64,000 nucleotides of DNA from Winslowiella arboricola. GTDB taxonomy: Bacteria > Pseudomonadota > Gammaproteobacteria > Enterobacterales > Enterobacteriaceae. Location of the stretch: positions 62,001 to 126,000 of the forward strand of contig NZ_JAODIM010000040.1 of NCBI RefSeq assembly GCF_025527015.1, in the 5' to 3' direction. A program made the position numbers and the translations under genes. The notes beneath the pieces are model-generated. The model saw only the letters and a list, made by a program, of their open reading frames with translations. It did no database searches and was not told the DNA's origin. Positions 1 through 8,612 of this stretch are shown one piece after another (the first letter of the stretch is position 1; each line of letters starts with the position of its first letter).

Positions 1-2039
1 AACAGACCAATATCACCGGTGCGGCTGGCATGGGTGCCACCACACAGCTCGGTAGAGAAGTCGCCCATGCTTAACACGCGCACATGATCATCATACTTTT
101 CGCCGAACAGCGCCATCGCGCCCTGCGCTTTCGCTGCTTCCAGCTCCATGATATTGGTGTCTATTGCCAGATTACGCCGAATCTGGGCATTAACAATATC
201 TTCTACCTGACGAATTTGTTCGGGCTTCATCGCTTCAAAATGCGAGAAGTCAAAACGCAGGTACTTATCGTTAACCAGCGAGCCTTTCTGGCCCACGTGG
301 TCACCAAGCACCTGACGCAATGCCGCGTGCAGCAAGTGGGTAGCCGAGTGATTAAGGCGGATACGCGCACGACGCGCCTCATCCACCTGTGCATCAAGAC
401 GGTCGCCGACGCGCAGATGGCCGGAAACCAGCTTGCCAATATGACCAATCGCCTGGCTATATTTCTGCGTATCGCTAACCGCAAACAGCGCATTGTTCCC
501 TTTCAGCTCACCGGTATCGCCAACCTGACCACCCGATTCACCATAGAACGGCGTCTCATCAAGAACAATCACCCCTTCCTGACCGGCAGTGATTTCATCA
601 GCTTGCTGGCCATCAACGAAGATCGCCGTGATCGCCGCTGTCAGCTCCAGCTGCTGATAACCTTTAAACGCCGAGGCAGAATCAATGCGGATCACATTGT
701 TGTAGTCGGCGCCGAAACCGCTGGCATCACGTGCACGACGACGCTGCTGCTCCATCGCAAGTTCGAAACCGGCCTCATCAATTTTCAGATTACGCTCACG
801 ACAGACATCAGCGGTTAAGTCGACCGGGAAGCCAAAGGTGTCGTACAGACGGAACACGGTTTCGCCATCCAGCGTATCGCCTTGCAACTGCGCCAGTTCT
901 TCATCCAGCAGTGCCAGACCACGTTCCAGCGTTTTAGCAAACTGCTCCTCTTCGGCTTTCAGTACCTGCTCAACCTGCGCCTGCTGTGCCTGCAACTCTT
1001 CTCCGGCGCTGCCCATCACCGCAATCAGTGGCGCAACCAGTTTGTAGAAGAAAGTGCCATTAGCGCCCAGCATATTACCGTGACGCACCGCGCGACGAAT
1101 AATACGACGCAGCACATAGCCACGGTTTTCGTTGGACGGAATCACCCCGTCGGCAATCAGGAACGCACAGGAACGAATATGGTCAGCAATCACGCGCAAT
1201 GATTTATTGGCCAGATCGGTGGCGCCGGTCACTTCCGCGACTGATTTAATCAGCTTCGCGAACAGATCGATTTCATAGTTGGAGTTAACATGCTGCAGTA
1301 CCGCAGTGATACGCTCCAGGCCCATCCCGGTATCAACCGACGGTTTTGGCAGCGGCAACATCGCGCCATCAGCCTGACGGTTGAACTGCATAAAGACGAT
1401 GTTCCAGATCTCAATATAGCGATCGCCATCTTCTTCTGCGGAACCTGGCGGGCCACCCCAGATATGGTCACCATGGTCATAGAAGATCTCGGAGCATGGA
1501 CCGCAAGGACCGGTATCACCCATCTGCCAGAAGTTATCTGACGCGTAAGCACCGCCTTTGTTGTCGCCGATACGGATAATGCGCTCACGCGGCACACCCA
1601 CTTCTTTTTCCCAGATATCAAAGGCTTCGTCATCGGTCTCGTAAACGGTGACCCACAGACGCTCTTTCGGCAGATTAAACCACTGCTCGCCGGTCAGTAA
1701 CTCCCAGGCAAAACCGATCGCTTCGCGTTTGAAATAGTCGCCAAAGCTGAAGTTGCCCAGCATTTCAAAGAAAGTGTGGTGACGTGCGGTATAGCCGACG
1801 TTCTCAAGATCGTTATGTTTACCACCAGCGCGCACACAGCGCTGCGAAGTGGTCGCACGCGAGTAATTGCGCTTATCCTGGCCGAGGAAAACGTCTTTAA
1901 ACTGGTTCATGCCGGCGTTAGTAAACAGCAACGTCGGGTCGTTATGGGGCACGAGGGAGCTACTGGCTACAACCTGATGTCCCTTGCTATGGAAAAAGTC
2001 GAGAAACGCCTGACGGATCTCAGCAGTGCTCTTGCTCAT
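1..2039 (-). CDS. alaS: Alanine-tRNA ligase AlaS (3' part cut by window edge)
   Basis: Charges tRNA-Ala with alanine in the cytoplasm. The reading frame starts with [16 protein letters not shown] at 2039 and runs off the window, so about 679 residues of a family length near 875 are visible. The class II catalytic core with the conserved [11 protein letters not shown] segment and the TGPCGPCSE loop is present, followed by the editing domain with the zinc-binding [12 protein letters not shown] motif and the later CGGTH motif. What is missing is the C-terminal oligomerisation/C-Ala part. It lies downstream of recX in the usual recA-recX-alaS order. Identity is certain from the motifs and synteny. 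Confidence 0.98.
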   Translation of the reverse strand, partial: MSKSTAEIRQAFLDFFHSKGHQVVASSSLVPHNDPTLLFTNAGMNQFKDVFLGQDKRNYSRATTSQRCVRAGGKHNDLENVGYTARHHTFFEMLGNFSFGDYFKREAIGFAWELLTGEQWFNLPKERLWVTVYETDDEAFDIWEKEVGVPRERIIRIGDNKGGAYASDNFWQMGDTGPCGPCSEIFYDHGDHIWGGPPGSAEEDGDRYIEIWNIVFMQFNRQADGAMLPLPKPSVDTGMGLERITAVLQHVNSNYEIDLFAKLIKSVAEVTGATDLANKSLRVIADHIRSCAFLIADGVIPSNENRGYVLRRIIRRAVRHGNMLGANGTFFYKLVAPLIAVMGSAGEELQAQQAQVEQVLKAEEEQFAKTLERGLALLDEELAQLQGDTLDGETVFRLYDTFGFPVDLTADVCRERNLKIDEAGFELAMEQQRRRARDASGFGADYNNVIRIDSASAFKGYQQLELTAAITAIFVDGQQADEITAGQEGVIVLDETPFYGESGGQVGDTGELKGNNALFAVSDTQKYSQAIGHIGKLVSGHLRVGDRLDAQVDEARRARIRLNHSATHLLHAALRQVLGDHVGQKGSLVNDKYLRFDFSHFEAMKPEQIRQVEDIVNAQIRRNLAIDTNIMELEAAKAQGAMALFGEKYDDHVRVLSMGDFSTELCGGTHASRTGDIGL

Positions 2040-2177
2040 AATTATCCTGGAATCACGCTAACGAACGTTTCGTGCATCTCACGACGCGGACAACCCGTCT
2101 GGCGGCCCGGTGACACACGAACAAAAAGTGGGAATAAGATAAATTTTCTTCAGTACGAAGTAAAATCCCATCGGAGG

Positions 2178-2687
2178 TCAATTATCAAAATTTCTGAAAA
2201 TGGCCTGAATATCTTCCATAAAGAAACCTTTCGACAGCAAATAGCGCTGCACTTTGGCTTTTTCCTTCCATTCTGTCGGCAGCGGTAAGCCAAACTTACG
2301 CTCTGCGACATCAAAGGCTTGTGCTGACCAGTCAATCTCCGCGCCTTCTAAGGTCGCGGCGGTCAGTTCGCGGCCAATGCCTTTTTGCCCCAACTCCATT
2401 CTGATGCGCTGCGGACCATAACCTTTACGGCTGCGGCTGGCAACGAAGCGCTCGGCAAAACGGGTATCATCCAGCCAGCTATGTTCATAGCACCAGGCCA
2501 CCACTTTTTCGATATCTTCTTCAGCAATCTCTGGCGCTTCCTCCTGACGAAAGCGCGCCGAACGCTGCATGGAAAATGTCAGCTTCTGGCGAAACTCCGC
2601 TTCGCTGTGATCACGCATGGCCAGAATGCGCATGGCGCGGTCGAGCAGACGAGCATATTGATTACGGGCAGTGGTGGCGTCTGACAT
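2178..2687 (-). CDS. recX: RecA inhibitor RecX
   Basis: Regulatory protein that binds RecA filaments and limits their ATPase, strand exchange and co-protease activity. The 169-residue protein is about the family length (166 in E. coli) and has the helical three-repeat layout, with the typical segments RLLDRAMRILAMRDHSEAEFRQKL near the N terminus and GPQRIRMELGQKGI in the middle. It follows recA in the same direction after a gap of about 315 bp filled with palindromes, so it probably depends on read-through from the recA promoter. Start ATG at 2687. Confidence 0.96.
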   Translation of the reverse strand: MSDATTARNQYARLLDRAMRILAMRDHSEAEFRQKLTFSMQRSARFRQEEAPEIAEEDIEKVVAWCYEHSWLDDTRFAERFVASRSRKGYGPQRIRMELGQKGIGRELTAATLEGAEIDWSAQAFDVAERKFGLPLPTEWKEKAKVQRYLLSKGFFMEDIQAIFRNFDN

Positions 2688-2904
2688 AACACTCCGGGAC
2701 AGTTTAAATCTGGTGATACCGATTCAGGCGATCATATGCCTGAGTAGCAGAGCCTAACCAGAAACGGGCTGAGAAACAAAGAAAGTTAGCCGGCTGGCGA
2801 CAGAAATAGCAGGATATTGCGCAGTAAAGCAGAGGAAAAGGCGATTAACGAAGATAAAAGCAGGGTTCAGTGTCGTTGTTATGGTTGGTGTAAATCATTA
2901 TCAC

Positions 2905-2993
2905 GGGCGGCGAAAACGCCGCCCCTACACAGTAGCCATGGGTTTTACAGGGGAGCCGTTCTCGGCTCCCTGGCGCGGGCGAGAACGCCACCC
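2905..2993. repeat. REP-like palindrome cluster between recA and recX
   Basis: Three GC-rich palindromes lie in the recX-recA gap: GGGCGGCG-AAAA-CGCCGCCC at 2905-2924 followed by CTACA, GGGAGCCG-TTCT-CGGCTCCC at 2951-2970, and a degenerate copy with a GAGAA loop at about 2976-2993. The first and third belong to the same family as units at 26.2, 38.6, 42.7 and 58.9 kb; the second matches a unit at 49.8 kb. On the recA strand the 2951-2970 stem follows the stop codon closely and may help terminate or protect recA mRNA. The rest of the 315-bp gap shows nothing I can name. Confidence 0.75.
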
Positions 2994-3002
2994 AACAACG
3001 AA

Positions 3003-4067
3003 TTAGAAATCTTCGTTGGTTTCGCTGGCTTCTTTTTCAAACTGTTCGGCAACATAGTCAGCTTTCTCAGCTGGCGTATTGAGCAACATATCACGCAGCT
3101 TCTGCTCAATTTCATTAGCAACCGCCGGGTTTTCTTTCAGGAAGTTACCTGAGTTAGCTTTACCCTGACCAATTTTATCGCCGTTATAGCTGTACCATGC
3201 ACCCGCTTTCTCAATCAGCTTATGCTTCACACCGAGGTCAACCAGCTCGCCGTAAATATTGATGCCTTCGCCGTACATAATCTGGAATTCGGCCTGTTTA
3301 AATGGCGCAGCGATTTTGTTTTTCACCACTTTTACGCGGGTCTCGCTGCCCACCACATTATCGCCCTCTTTAATCGCGCCAATACGGCGGATATCCAGGC
3401 GAACGGAGGCATAGAATTTCAGGGCGTTACCGCCGGTAGTGGTTTCCGGGTTACCGAACATCACACCGATTTTCATACGGATCTGGTTGATAAAGATCAG
3501 CAGCGTATTGGACTGCTTCAGGTTACCAGCCAGTTTACGCATCGCCTGGCTCATCATACGTGCCGCAAGGCCCATATGGGAGTCACCGATTTCGCCTTCA
3601 ATTTCAGCTTTCGGCGTTAAGGCAGCAACGGAGTCGACAATAATCACATCAACCGCGCCAGAACGCGCCAGCGCATCACAAATTTCCAGCGCCTGCTCAC
3701 CGGTATCCGGCTGCGAGCAGAGCAGGTTATCGATATCCACGCCCAGTTTCTTGGCGTAAACCGGATCCAGTGCATGCTCAGCATCAATAAAGGCGCAGGT
3801 TTTACCTTTACGCTGTGCAGAAGCAATGACCTGCAGCGTCAGCGTCGTTTTACCGGAAGACTCAGGACCATAGATCTCAACAATACGGCCCATCGGCAAG
3901 CCGCCTGCACCCAGTGCGATATCCAGGGAAAGCGAACCGGTAGAGATGGTCTCCACGTCCATTGAGCGGTCTTCACCCAGGCGCATGATGGTGCCTTTAC
4001 CGAACTGCTTCTCAATCTGGCCCAGCGCGGCTGCCAGTGCTTTTTGCTTGTTTTCGTCAATAGCCAT
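3003..4067 (-). CDS. recA: Recombinase RecA
   Basis: DNA strand-exchange ATPase and SOS co-protease. The 354-residue protein begins [18 protein letters not shown] chose the ATG at 4067 because AGGAGTGG lies just upstream and it matches the E. coli start, although an in-frame start two codons earlier exists. Walker A GPESSGKT is at about residues 67-74, Walker [11 protein letters not shown] follows, and the DNA-binding loop region around [14 protein letters not shown] is intact. The acidic C-terminal tail ends in NEDF. Transcription is from a LexA-blocked promoter about 70 bp upstream. Confidence 0.99.
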   Translation of the reverse strand: MAIDENKQKALAAALGQIEKQFGKGTIMRLGEDRSMDVETISTGSLSLDIALGAGGLPMGRIVEIYGPESSGKTTLTLQVIASAQRKGKTCAFIDAEHALDPVYAKKLGVDIDNLLCSQPDTGEQALEICDALARSGAVDVIIVDSVAALTPKAEIEGEIGDSHMGLAARMMSQAMRKLAGNLKQSNTLLIFINQIRMKIGVMFGNPETTTGGNALKFYASVRLDIRRIGAIKEGDNVVGSETRVKVVKNKIAAPFKQAEFQIMYGEGINIYGELVDLGVKHKLIEKAGAWYSYNGDKIGQGKANSGNFLKENPAVANEIEQKLRDMLLNTPAEKADYVAEQFEKEASETNEDF

Positions 4068-4133
4068 TTCCACTCCTAATCATGCAGGGTAAAGCACACT
4101 CGAGGTTGCTTTGCTGTAATACGAATAACAGTG

Positions 4134-4161
4134 ATTATACTGTATGGTCATACAGTATCAA
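4134..4161 (-). promoter_or_regulatory. recA promoter with LexA box
   Basis: Read on the minus strand, a -35 TTGATA (4156-4161) and a -10 TATAAT (4134-4139) are separated by exactly 16 bp, and those 16 bp are a consensus SOS box CTGT-N8-ACAG (4140-4155). This is the same architecture as the E. coli recA promoter, where LexA occupies the spacer. The upstream gene pncC ends inside the box: its stop codon is at 4148-4150. Confidence 0.95.
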
Positions 4162-4657
4162 GTTTATTTTCGAGAAAATCATCATGTAACGTTTGCAGGG
4201 CGTAAGCCGTTGCCTGACGGCGTACCGCCTCGCGGTCTCCGGCGAAAAGTTGCCGCCGGGTCAGCAGTGTTCCATCGGCGCTGGCAAAGCCAAACCACAC
4301 GGTGCCGGTAGGCTTTTCGGCCGTGCCACCATCCGGGCCAGCAATGCCACTAACCGAAATCGCAAAATCGGCATGCGCCGCCTGCAATGCTCCCAGCGCC
4401 ATTTCGCGCACCACCTGCTCGCTGACCGCGCCGAACTGCTCCAGCGTAACGGCGGTGACACCAATCAATTGCTGCTTCGCTTCATTACTGTAAGTGACAA
4501 AGCTGCGCTCAAACCACGCCGAACTGCCGGCAATATCGGTAATCACCTTACTGATCCAGCCGCCCGTACAGGATTCCGCTGCGGTGACGGTGGCGTTGCG
4601 GCGCTGTAACCGTACCCCTATTTCGGTACTCAGCTGGTTTAATTGGTCGTCGGTCAT
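4148..4657 (-). CDS. pncC: Nicotinamide-nucleotide amidase PncC (CinA C-terminal family)
   Basis: Deamidates nicotinamide mononucleotide to nicotinic acid mononucleotide in pyridine nucleotide salvage. The protein has 169 residues from ATG 4657 (MTDDQLNQLSTEIG), close to the E. coli YgaD/PncC length; AGGATT lies upstream. The open frame extends 50 codons further upstream, but that extension looks nothing like the family. The signature AAESCTGGWISKVITDI and the later ISGIAGPDGG motif are clear. It is the stand-alone amidase domain without the N-terminal CinA molybdopterin-binding-like domain. It precedes recA in the conserved order, and its last codons overlap the recA LexA box. Confidence 0.95.
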   Translation of the reverse strand: MTDDQLNQLSTEIGVRLQRRNATVTAAESCTGGWISKVITDIAGSSAWFERSFVTYSNEAKQQLIGVTAVTLEQFGAVSEQVVREMALGALQAAHADFAISVSGIAGPDGGTAEKPTGTVWFGFASADGTLLTRRQLFAGDREAVRRQATAYALQTLHDDFLENKLDTV

Positions 4658-4813
4658 ATTGATAATCCTGGCTGCGGGCAAGCTGCAACGGTAGCAATAA
4701 ATAGCCGGAAAGGCGTAGCACTTTTCGTCGCGGGCAGCGGCGAAAATCATTATTTTGCGCGCTATGTTCAGAAACAGAAAATAGGGGCAAACCACGGCGA
4801 AAACCACGGCGAT

Positions 4814-5587
4814 TTAACGCTTTTGCGCCACCATAAACAGCCGCGGAAAAGCGAGCAGCACCTGACCATCGGCCTGCGGCGGATAGGCCTCGCTGATTTC
4901 CGCCAGATACGCCTGCAAAAATGCCTGCTGCTCACGCTCATTTAATGATGCAAGAAAAGGACGCAGCCCGGTAGCGCGCAGCCAGTCAATAATCGCTGCG
5001 GCGTCAGGCATCTGATGATAATAAGTGGTGCGCCAGATATCCACGTGACAACCCGCCGCCGTGAGCACGTCATAATAGTGCTCCGCACTCAGCAACTTTT
5101 TGCGATCCGTCGCATGACTGTCGATTTTCTCACGCCATGCCGCTTGCCCGGCCACTTCACGCATCAGGCGATGACTGGGTTGATCGAGATTATCAGGCAT
5201 CTGAACCGCCAGCACGCCGTATTCCGCCAGCTGTGCAACCAGATGCGGAAACAGCTGCGGATGGTCATTTAGCCACTGCAGTGAAGCATTAGCGAAAATC
5301 ACATCTTGTGGCGGCGACGCCTGCCAGCTGCGGATATCCGCAGCGATAAAATGACAATCAGGCAAACGTTGCTGCGCCTGCTGCAGCATCGTCAGCGAAC
5401 TGTCCAGCCCGGTTATTTGCGCCTGCGGCCAGGCACGCCATAGCAGTTCGGTGCTGTTGCCGGGACCGCAGCCAAGATCGGTGGCGGTATGCACTTCAAT
5501 TGCCGGGATTCGCGCCACCAGCTCCAGCGCCGGGCGGGTTCTTTCTGCTTCAAACTGACGATACAGCTCAGGATTCCACTCTTTCAT
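4814..5587 (-). CDS. tam: Trans-aconitate 2-methyltransferase Tam
   Basis: SAM-dependent methyltransferase that methyl-esterifies trans-aconitate, a spontaneous by-product of aconitase. The 257-residue protein starts [20 protein letters not shown], the typical Tam N terminus, and has the SAM-binding motif [10 protein letters not shown] near residue 40, followed by GLDSS and an [10 protein letters not shown] segment. Start ATG 5587 follows GAGGTCCGC. It is not next to recA in E. coli, so this is a lineage-specific placement at the left edge of the accessory block. A related small-molecule methyltransferase is the only alternative. Confidence 0.88.
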   Translation of the reverse strand: MKEWNPELYRQFEAERTRPALELVARIPAIEVHTATDLGCGPGNSTELLWRAWPQAQITGLDSSLTMLQQAQQRLPDCHFIAADIRSWQASPPQDVIFANASLQWLNDHPQLFPHLVAQLAEYGVLAVQMPDNLDQPSHRLMREVAGQAAWREKIDSHATDRKKLLSAEHYYDVLTAAGCHVDIWRTTYYHQMPDAAAIIDWLRATGLRPFLASLNEREQQAFLQAYLAEISEAYPPQADGQVLLAFPRLFMVAQKR

Positions 5588-5799
5588 GCGGACCTCGCGA
5601 TAAGGTTATGCAAACTAAGGTTAGCGACAGATATGAAAAGCCCATCCCGATAAAGTTCAGCACCTCATCCGGCAAGCGCACAAAAGTAAAAAATGCGAAG
5701 CAGCTCGGGTTATCACCATGACAAGTATGGCATCCGCCGACATTCACCAGTAAGTTAAAACAGCGTTTCATTTTAATTACTGAGAACCCGGAGCCTGTT

Positions 5800-6690
5800 A
5801 TGTCTGTAGAAACCCCCTTTAGCGGTGTCTGGTGCCCTTCCGTTACCCCGTTTGATAGCCAGGACAAGGTCGATCTTAATGCGCTGCATCAGCATCTTAC
5901 ACGCTTAACTGCCGCGGGAATTGATGCGTTGCTACTGATGGGCAGTATTGGTGAATTCGTCTCGCTAAGTCAGCAGGAGCGTCTGCTGCTGATTCGCGAG
6001 GCGCGCGCCATGTCGACGTTGCCGATGGTTGCCAATGTTTCCACTACCTGCATCGCCGATATGCTGCAGCTGGCGGAACAGGCCGCGCAATCCGGCTATG
6101 ATGCTGTGATGATATTACCGCCTTATTACTTTGGTCAGACGCGTAAGCAGCTGCTGAGCTACTACCGTGAGCTGGACCAGCGTCTGCCGGGCAAATGGTT
6201 TGCCTATAACTTTCCGGCGCGTACCGGTTGCGATCTTGATGCCGCGCTGGTGGCGGAACTGGCGGCGGAGTTGCCAAAATTTATGGGTATTAAAGACACC
6301 ATGGACTGCCTGTCCCATAATCGCCTGCTGATTGAAGAGACGAAAAAAGTGCGCCCTGATTTTGCGGTGCTGTCTGGCTACGATGAATACTTACTGCCAA
6401 ATCTGCTGGCAGGCGGCGCCGGGGTGATTTGCGGTCTGAATAATCTGGTGCCCGAACTGTTCGCCGGCGCTATGCAGGCATGGAAAGCGCAGGATTTGGC
6501 GGAACTGACGCGCATCCAGCAGCGGATTGGCAAACTGATGGCGATTTACACCCTTGGCGATGATTTTGTCAGCGCGATTAAGACCGCTGTGGCGCGCCAG
6601 TATGGCTATATGACGCCCGCCTCGCGTAACTATGGCGGAGTCCTGAGTGAGCTGCAGTGTCAGGCGCTGGATCGCCTGTTCGCCGAATAA
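5800..6690 (+). CDS. DapA-family (dihydrodipicolinate synthase-like) aldolase/lyase
   Basis: Class I aldolase of the DHDPS/N-acetylneuraminate lyase superfamily, a TIM barrel. In 296 residues it keeps the Schiff-base lysine K165 (MGIKDTMD) and the catalytic tyrosine Y136 (YNFPARTG), and the GSIGEFVSL loop in place of the GTTGEY of true DapA. That loop and the lack of a lysine-pathway context suggest a 2-oxo acid substrate other than aspartate semialdehyde, but the substrate cannot be read from sequence. It stands alone, followed 84 bp later by an unrelated lipoprotein hydrolase. Start ATG 5800. Confidence 0.8.
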   Translation: MSVETPFSGVWCPSVTPFDSQDKVDLNALHQHLTRLTAAGIDALLLMGSIGEFVSLSQQERLLLIREARAMSTLPMVANVSTTCIADMLQLAEQAAQSGYDAVMILPPYYFGQTRKQLLSYYRELDQRLPGKWFAYNFPARTGCDLDAALVAELAAELPKFMGIKDTMDCLSHNRLLIEETKKVRPDFAVLSGYDEYLLPNLLAGGAGVICGLNNLVPELFAGAMQAWKAQDLAELTRIQQRIGKLMAIYTLGDDFVSAIKTAVARQYGYMTPASRNYGGVLSELQCQALDRLFAE

Positions 6691-6774
6691 TGGTTTCGCT
6701 GTCATATGCATAAGGCCATGCTGAGCAGGCCAGGTTATGCTGCCTGTTCAATAGGGTGATCCAGGGAATGCTTA

Positions 6775-7941
6775 GTGACGTTACGATCCAAATTAGCTGC
6801 GCTCTTAACGCTGGCGTGTCTGCTGGCGCTCAGCGGTTGCGTCCGCGCGCCTTCTGCGCTGCCGCCTGCCGGACAGGCAACATTTGCTGACTATCAGCGC
6901 GACACCACAGCCTGGGTGCAACAGCATCGTCACTTTCAGAGTAACCATCGCCAGCAGGAGTTAATCTGGAATACGCCGCAGGAGTGGCGACCGGCGGGCG
7001 GCAAGCCTGAAAAAGGGGTGCTGCTGATCCATGGCCTTGGCGATGCGCCTGGATCGTTCAGCGATATTGGCCCGCAACTGGCGCGCCAGGGATTTCTGGT
7101 GCGTACACTGCTGCTGCCCGGCCACGGCACCCGACCGCAGGATTTAATCGGCGTCTCGATTAATGACTGGCGACAGGTAGTCAATGAACAGGCGGCGATC
7201 ATGCAACAGGATGTCGCACAGGTGTGGCTCGGCGGCTTTTCTACCGGCGGTAATCTGGCGCTGGAATATGCCATTAAACATCCGCAGGTGGCGGGTCTGC
7301 TGCTGTTTTCGCCGGCAATAAAATCTAACGTTACCTTCGATTTTGTCACTCCGTTGCTGGCGGTATTTACCGACTGGTTACGCGAGCCGCGTCCTGGCTA
7401 CCCTGAACAGCGCCCGACGCGCTATATGATGGTGCCGACCAATGGTTTCGCCCAGTTTTACCGTACCAGCGCCGCCGCTCAACAGCTGTTAAGCCGCAAT
7501 GGCTACAGTAAACCGACGCTGATGGTGCTGACTGAACATGACTCGGTGCTGGCCACCATGCGTTTTCTCAGCCAGTTCGACAGCACCTTTACCCATCCCG
7601 CCAGCCGCCTGATCTGGTACGGCAACAAGCCTGCATCTCCGGTACTCTCAGCGCGCGTGCTGATCCGGCCAGATCGCCTGCCACAGCGGCATATCAGCCA
7701 GTTTTCGCATATGTCAGTACTGTTTGCGCCAGACAATCCGCTGTATGGCGAACACGGTAGCGATCGTATGTGTGAAAATGGGCAAACGGAGAGTGATTAT
7801 CGCGCCTGCCGCGCCGGTGCGGAGGTATGGTTTTCTGACTGGGGCTATCGCGAAACGGGCAAGATCCACGCACGCCTGACGTGGAACCCTTATTTTGCCT
7901 GGCAAAACCAGATTATGACGCAGGTAATGACGCAAAAGTAA
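6775..7941 (+). CDS. Alpha/beta hydrolase lipoprotein
   Basis: Predicted envelope-anchored serine hydrolase of 388 residues. The N terminus MTLRSKLAALLTLACLLALSGC is a lipoprotein signal with lipobox LSGC, so the mature protein would begin at Cys22. An HGLGDAPGSF oxyanion-hole segment and the nucleophile elbow GFSTGG (Ser156) mark the alpha/beta hydrolase (Hydrolase_4/monoglyceride lipase-like) fold; HISQFSHMSV may supply the histidine. The start is GTG 6775: an ATG seven bases earlier is out of frame. Substrate unknown; esterase or lipase is the obvious guess. Confidence 0.75.
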   Translation: MTLRSKLAALLTLACLLALSGCVRAPSALPPAGQATFADYQRDTTAWVQQHRHFQSNHRQQELIWNTPQEWRPAGGKPEKGVLLIHGLGDAPGSFSDIGPQLARQGFLVRTLLLPGHGTRPQDLIGVSINDWRQVVNEQAAIMQQDVAQVWLGGFSTGGNLALEYAIKHPQVAGLLLFSPAIKSNVTFDFVTPLLAVFTDWLREPRPGYPEQRPTRYMMVPTNGFAQFYRTSAAAQQLLSRNGYSKPTLMVLTEHDSVLATMRFLSQFDSTFTHPASRLIWYGNKPASPVLSARVLIRPDRLPQRHISQFSHMSVLFAPDNPLYGEHGSDRMCENGQTESDYRACRAGAEVWFSDWGYRETGKIHARLTWNPYFAWQNQIMTQVMTQK

Positions 7942-7983
7942 TGCTTCTGCCGTTACCCGACGGGTGGCAACGGCAGTAAGTGA

Positions 7984-8322
7984 TCAGCTTTTTTTCACAA
8001 ACTCTGATTTCAGCTTCATCTGACCAAAACCCTCGATTTTACAATCGATATTGTGATCACCTTCGACCAGACGAATGCTTTTCACTTTAGTGCCAATTTT
8101 CAGGGTGGATGAGCTACCTTTTACTTTCAGGTCCTTAACCACGGTCACCGCATCACCATCCACCAGCAGGTTGCCATTGGCATCACGCACAATCAGCCCT
8201 TCTTCTTCAGCAGAAGCCGCGCTGGCTGACCACTCATTACCGCATTCAGGACAATTCAACTGTTCGCCGTCCTGCCAGGTGAACGTGGAATTACATTTTG
8301 GACAGTTTGGTAGCTGTTGCAC
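7984..8322 (-). CDS. yjdM: Zinc-ribbon protein YjdM (PhnA family)
   Basis: Small 112-residue protein of the PhnA/YjdM family. The N-terminal zinc ribbon CPKC...CPEC is at about residues 7-27, and the conserved C-terminal half contains [19 protein letters not shown] and ends in LKSEFVKKS. Despite the historic PhnA name the enterobacterial protein is not shown to act in phosphonate breakdown, and its role is unclear. The start is taken as GTG 8322, in line with family length. It is convergent with the lipoprotein hydrolase gene and divergent from malS. Confidence 0.9.
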   Translation of the reverse strand: MQQLPNCPKCNSTFTWQDGEQLNCPECGNEWSASAASAEEEGLIVRDANGNLLVDGDAVTVVKDLKVKGSSSTLKIGTKVKSIRLVEGDHNIDCKIEGFGQMKLKSEFVKKS

Positions 8323-8512
8323 CTTAACCCCTTAAAATTGAATTAAATAAAATTAAAAACCTTGTGAATCATAAACCACAATCTTTATAGGTATACATTT
8401 TACACCCTTTGCGCGCCAAAAGAACAGCGCGATAATCGGATCAAATATTCATCCCTCTGCGCTGAAAGCCTGAAACAGTGATTAGACAATAAGTTACCGT
8501 CTCCCCCTGCCC

Positions 8513-8545
8513 TCTCCTCCCCCTGATTTAACCGGCAGGATGAGG
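8513..8545 (+). promoter_or_regulatory. Candidate MalT boxes upstream of malS
   Basis: Two matches to the MalT core GGGGA(T/G)GAGG lie 70-100 bp before malS: GGGGAGGAGA on the minus strand (8513-8522) and CAGGATGAGG on the plus strand (8536-8545). malS is a known MalT target in E. coli, which supports the reading. No clear -35/-10 was assigned. The remainder of the 290-bp gap is A/T-rich near yjdM and featureless. Confidence 0.5.
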
Positions 8546-8612
8546 TTAGCAGCCATAATGCGAGGCAGGATAATCATCGCAGCCCCTCTGACTGGCGTGA
8601 CTAAGGAGAGTA

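Noticed and set aside
84..818. A 244-codon open frame on the plus strand at the left edge.
   Set aside because: It is antisense to alaS, which is continuous on the minus strand and full of AlaRS motifs.
4658..4807. A 50-residue N-terminal extension of PncC.
   Set aside because: The extension is unlike the family, and ATG 4657 has a ribosome-binding site and matches the expected length.
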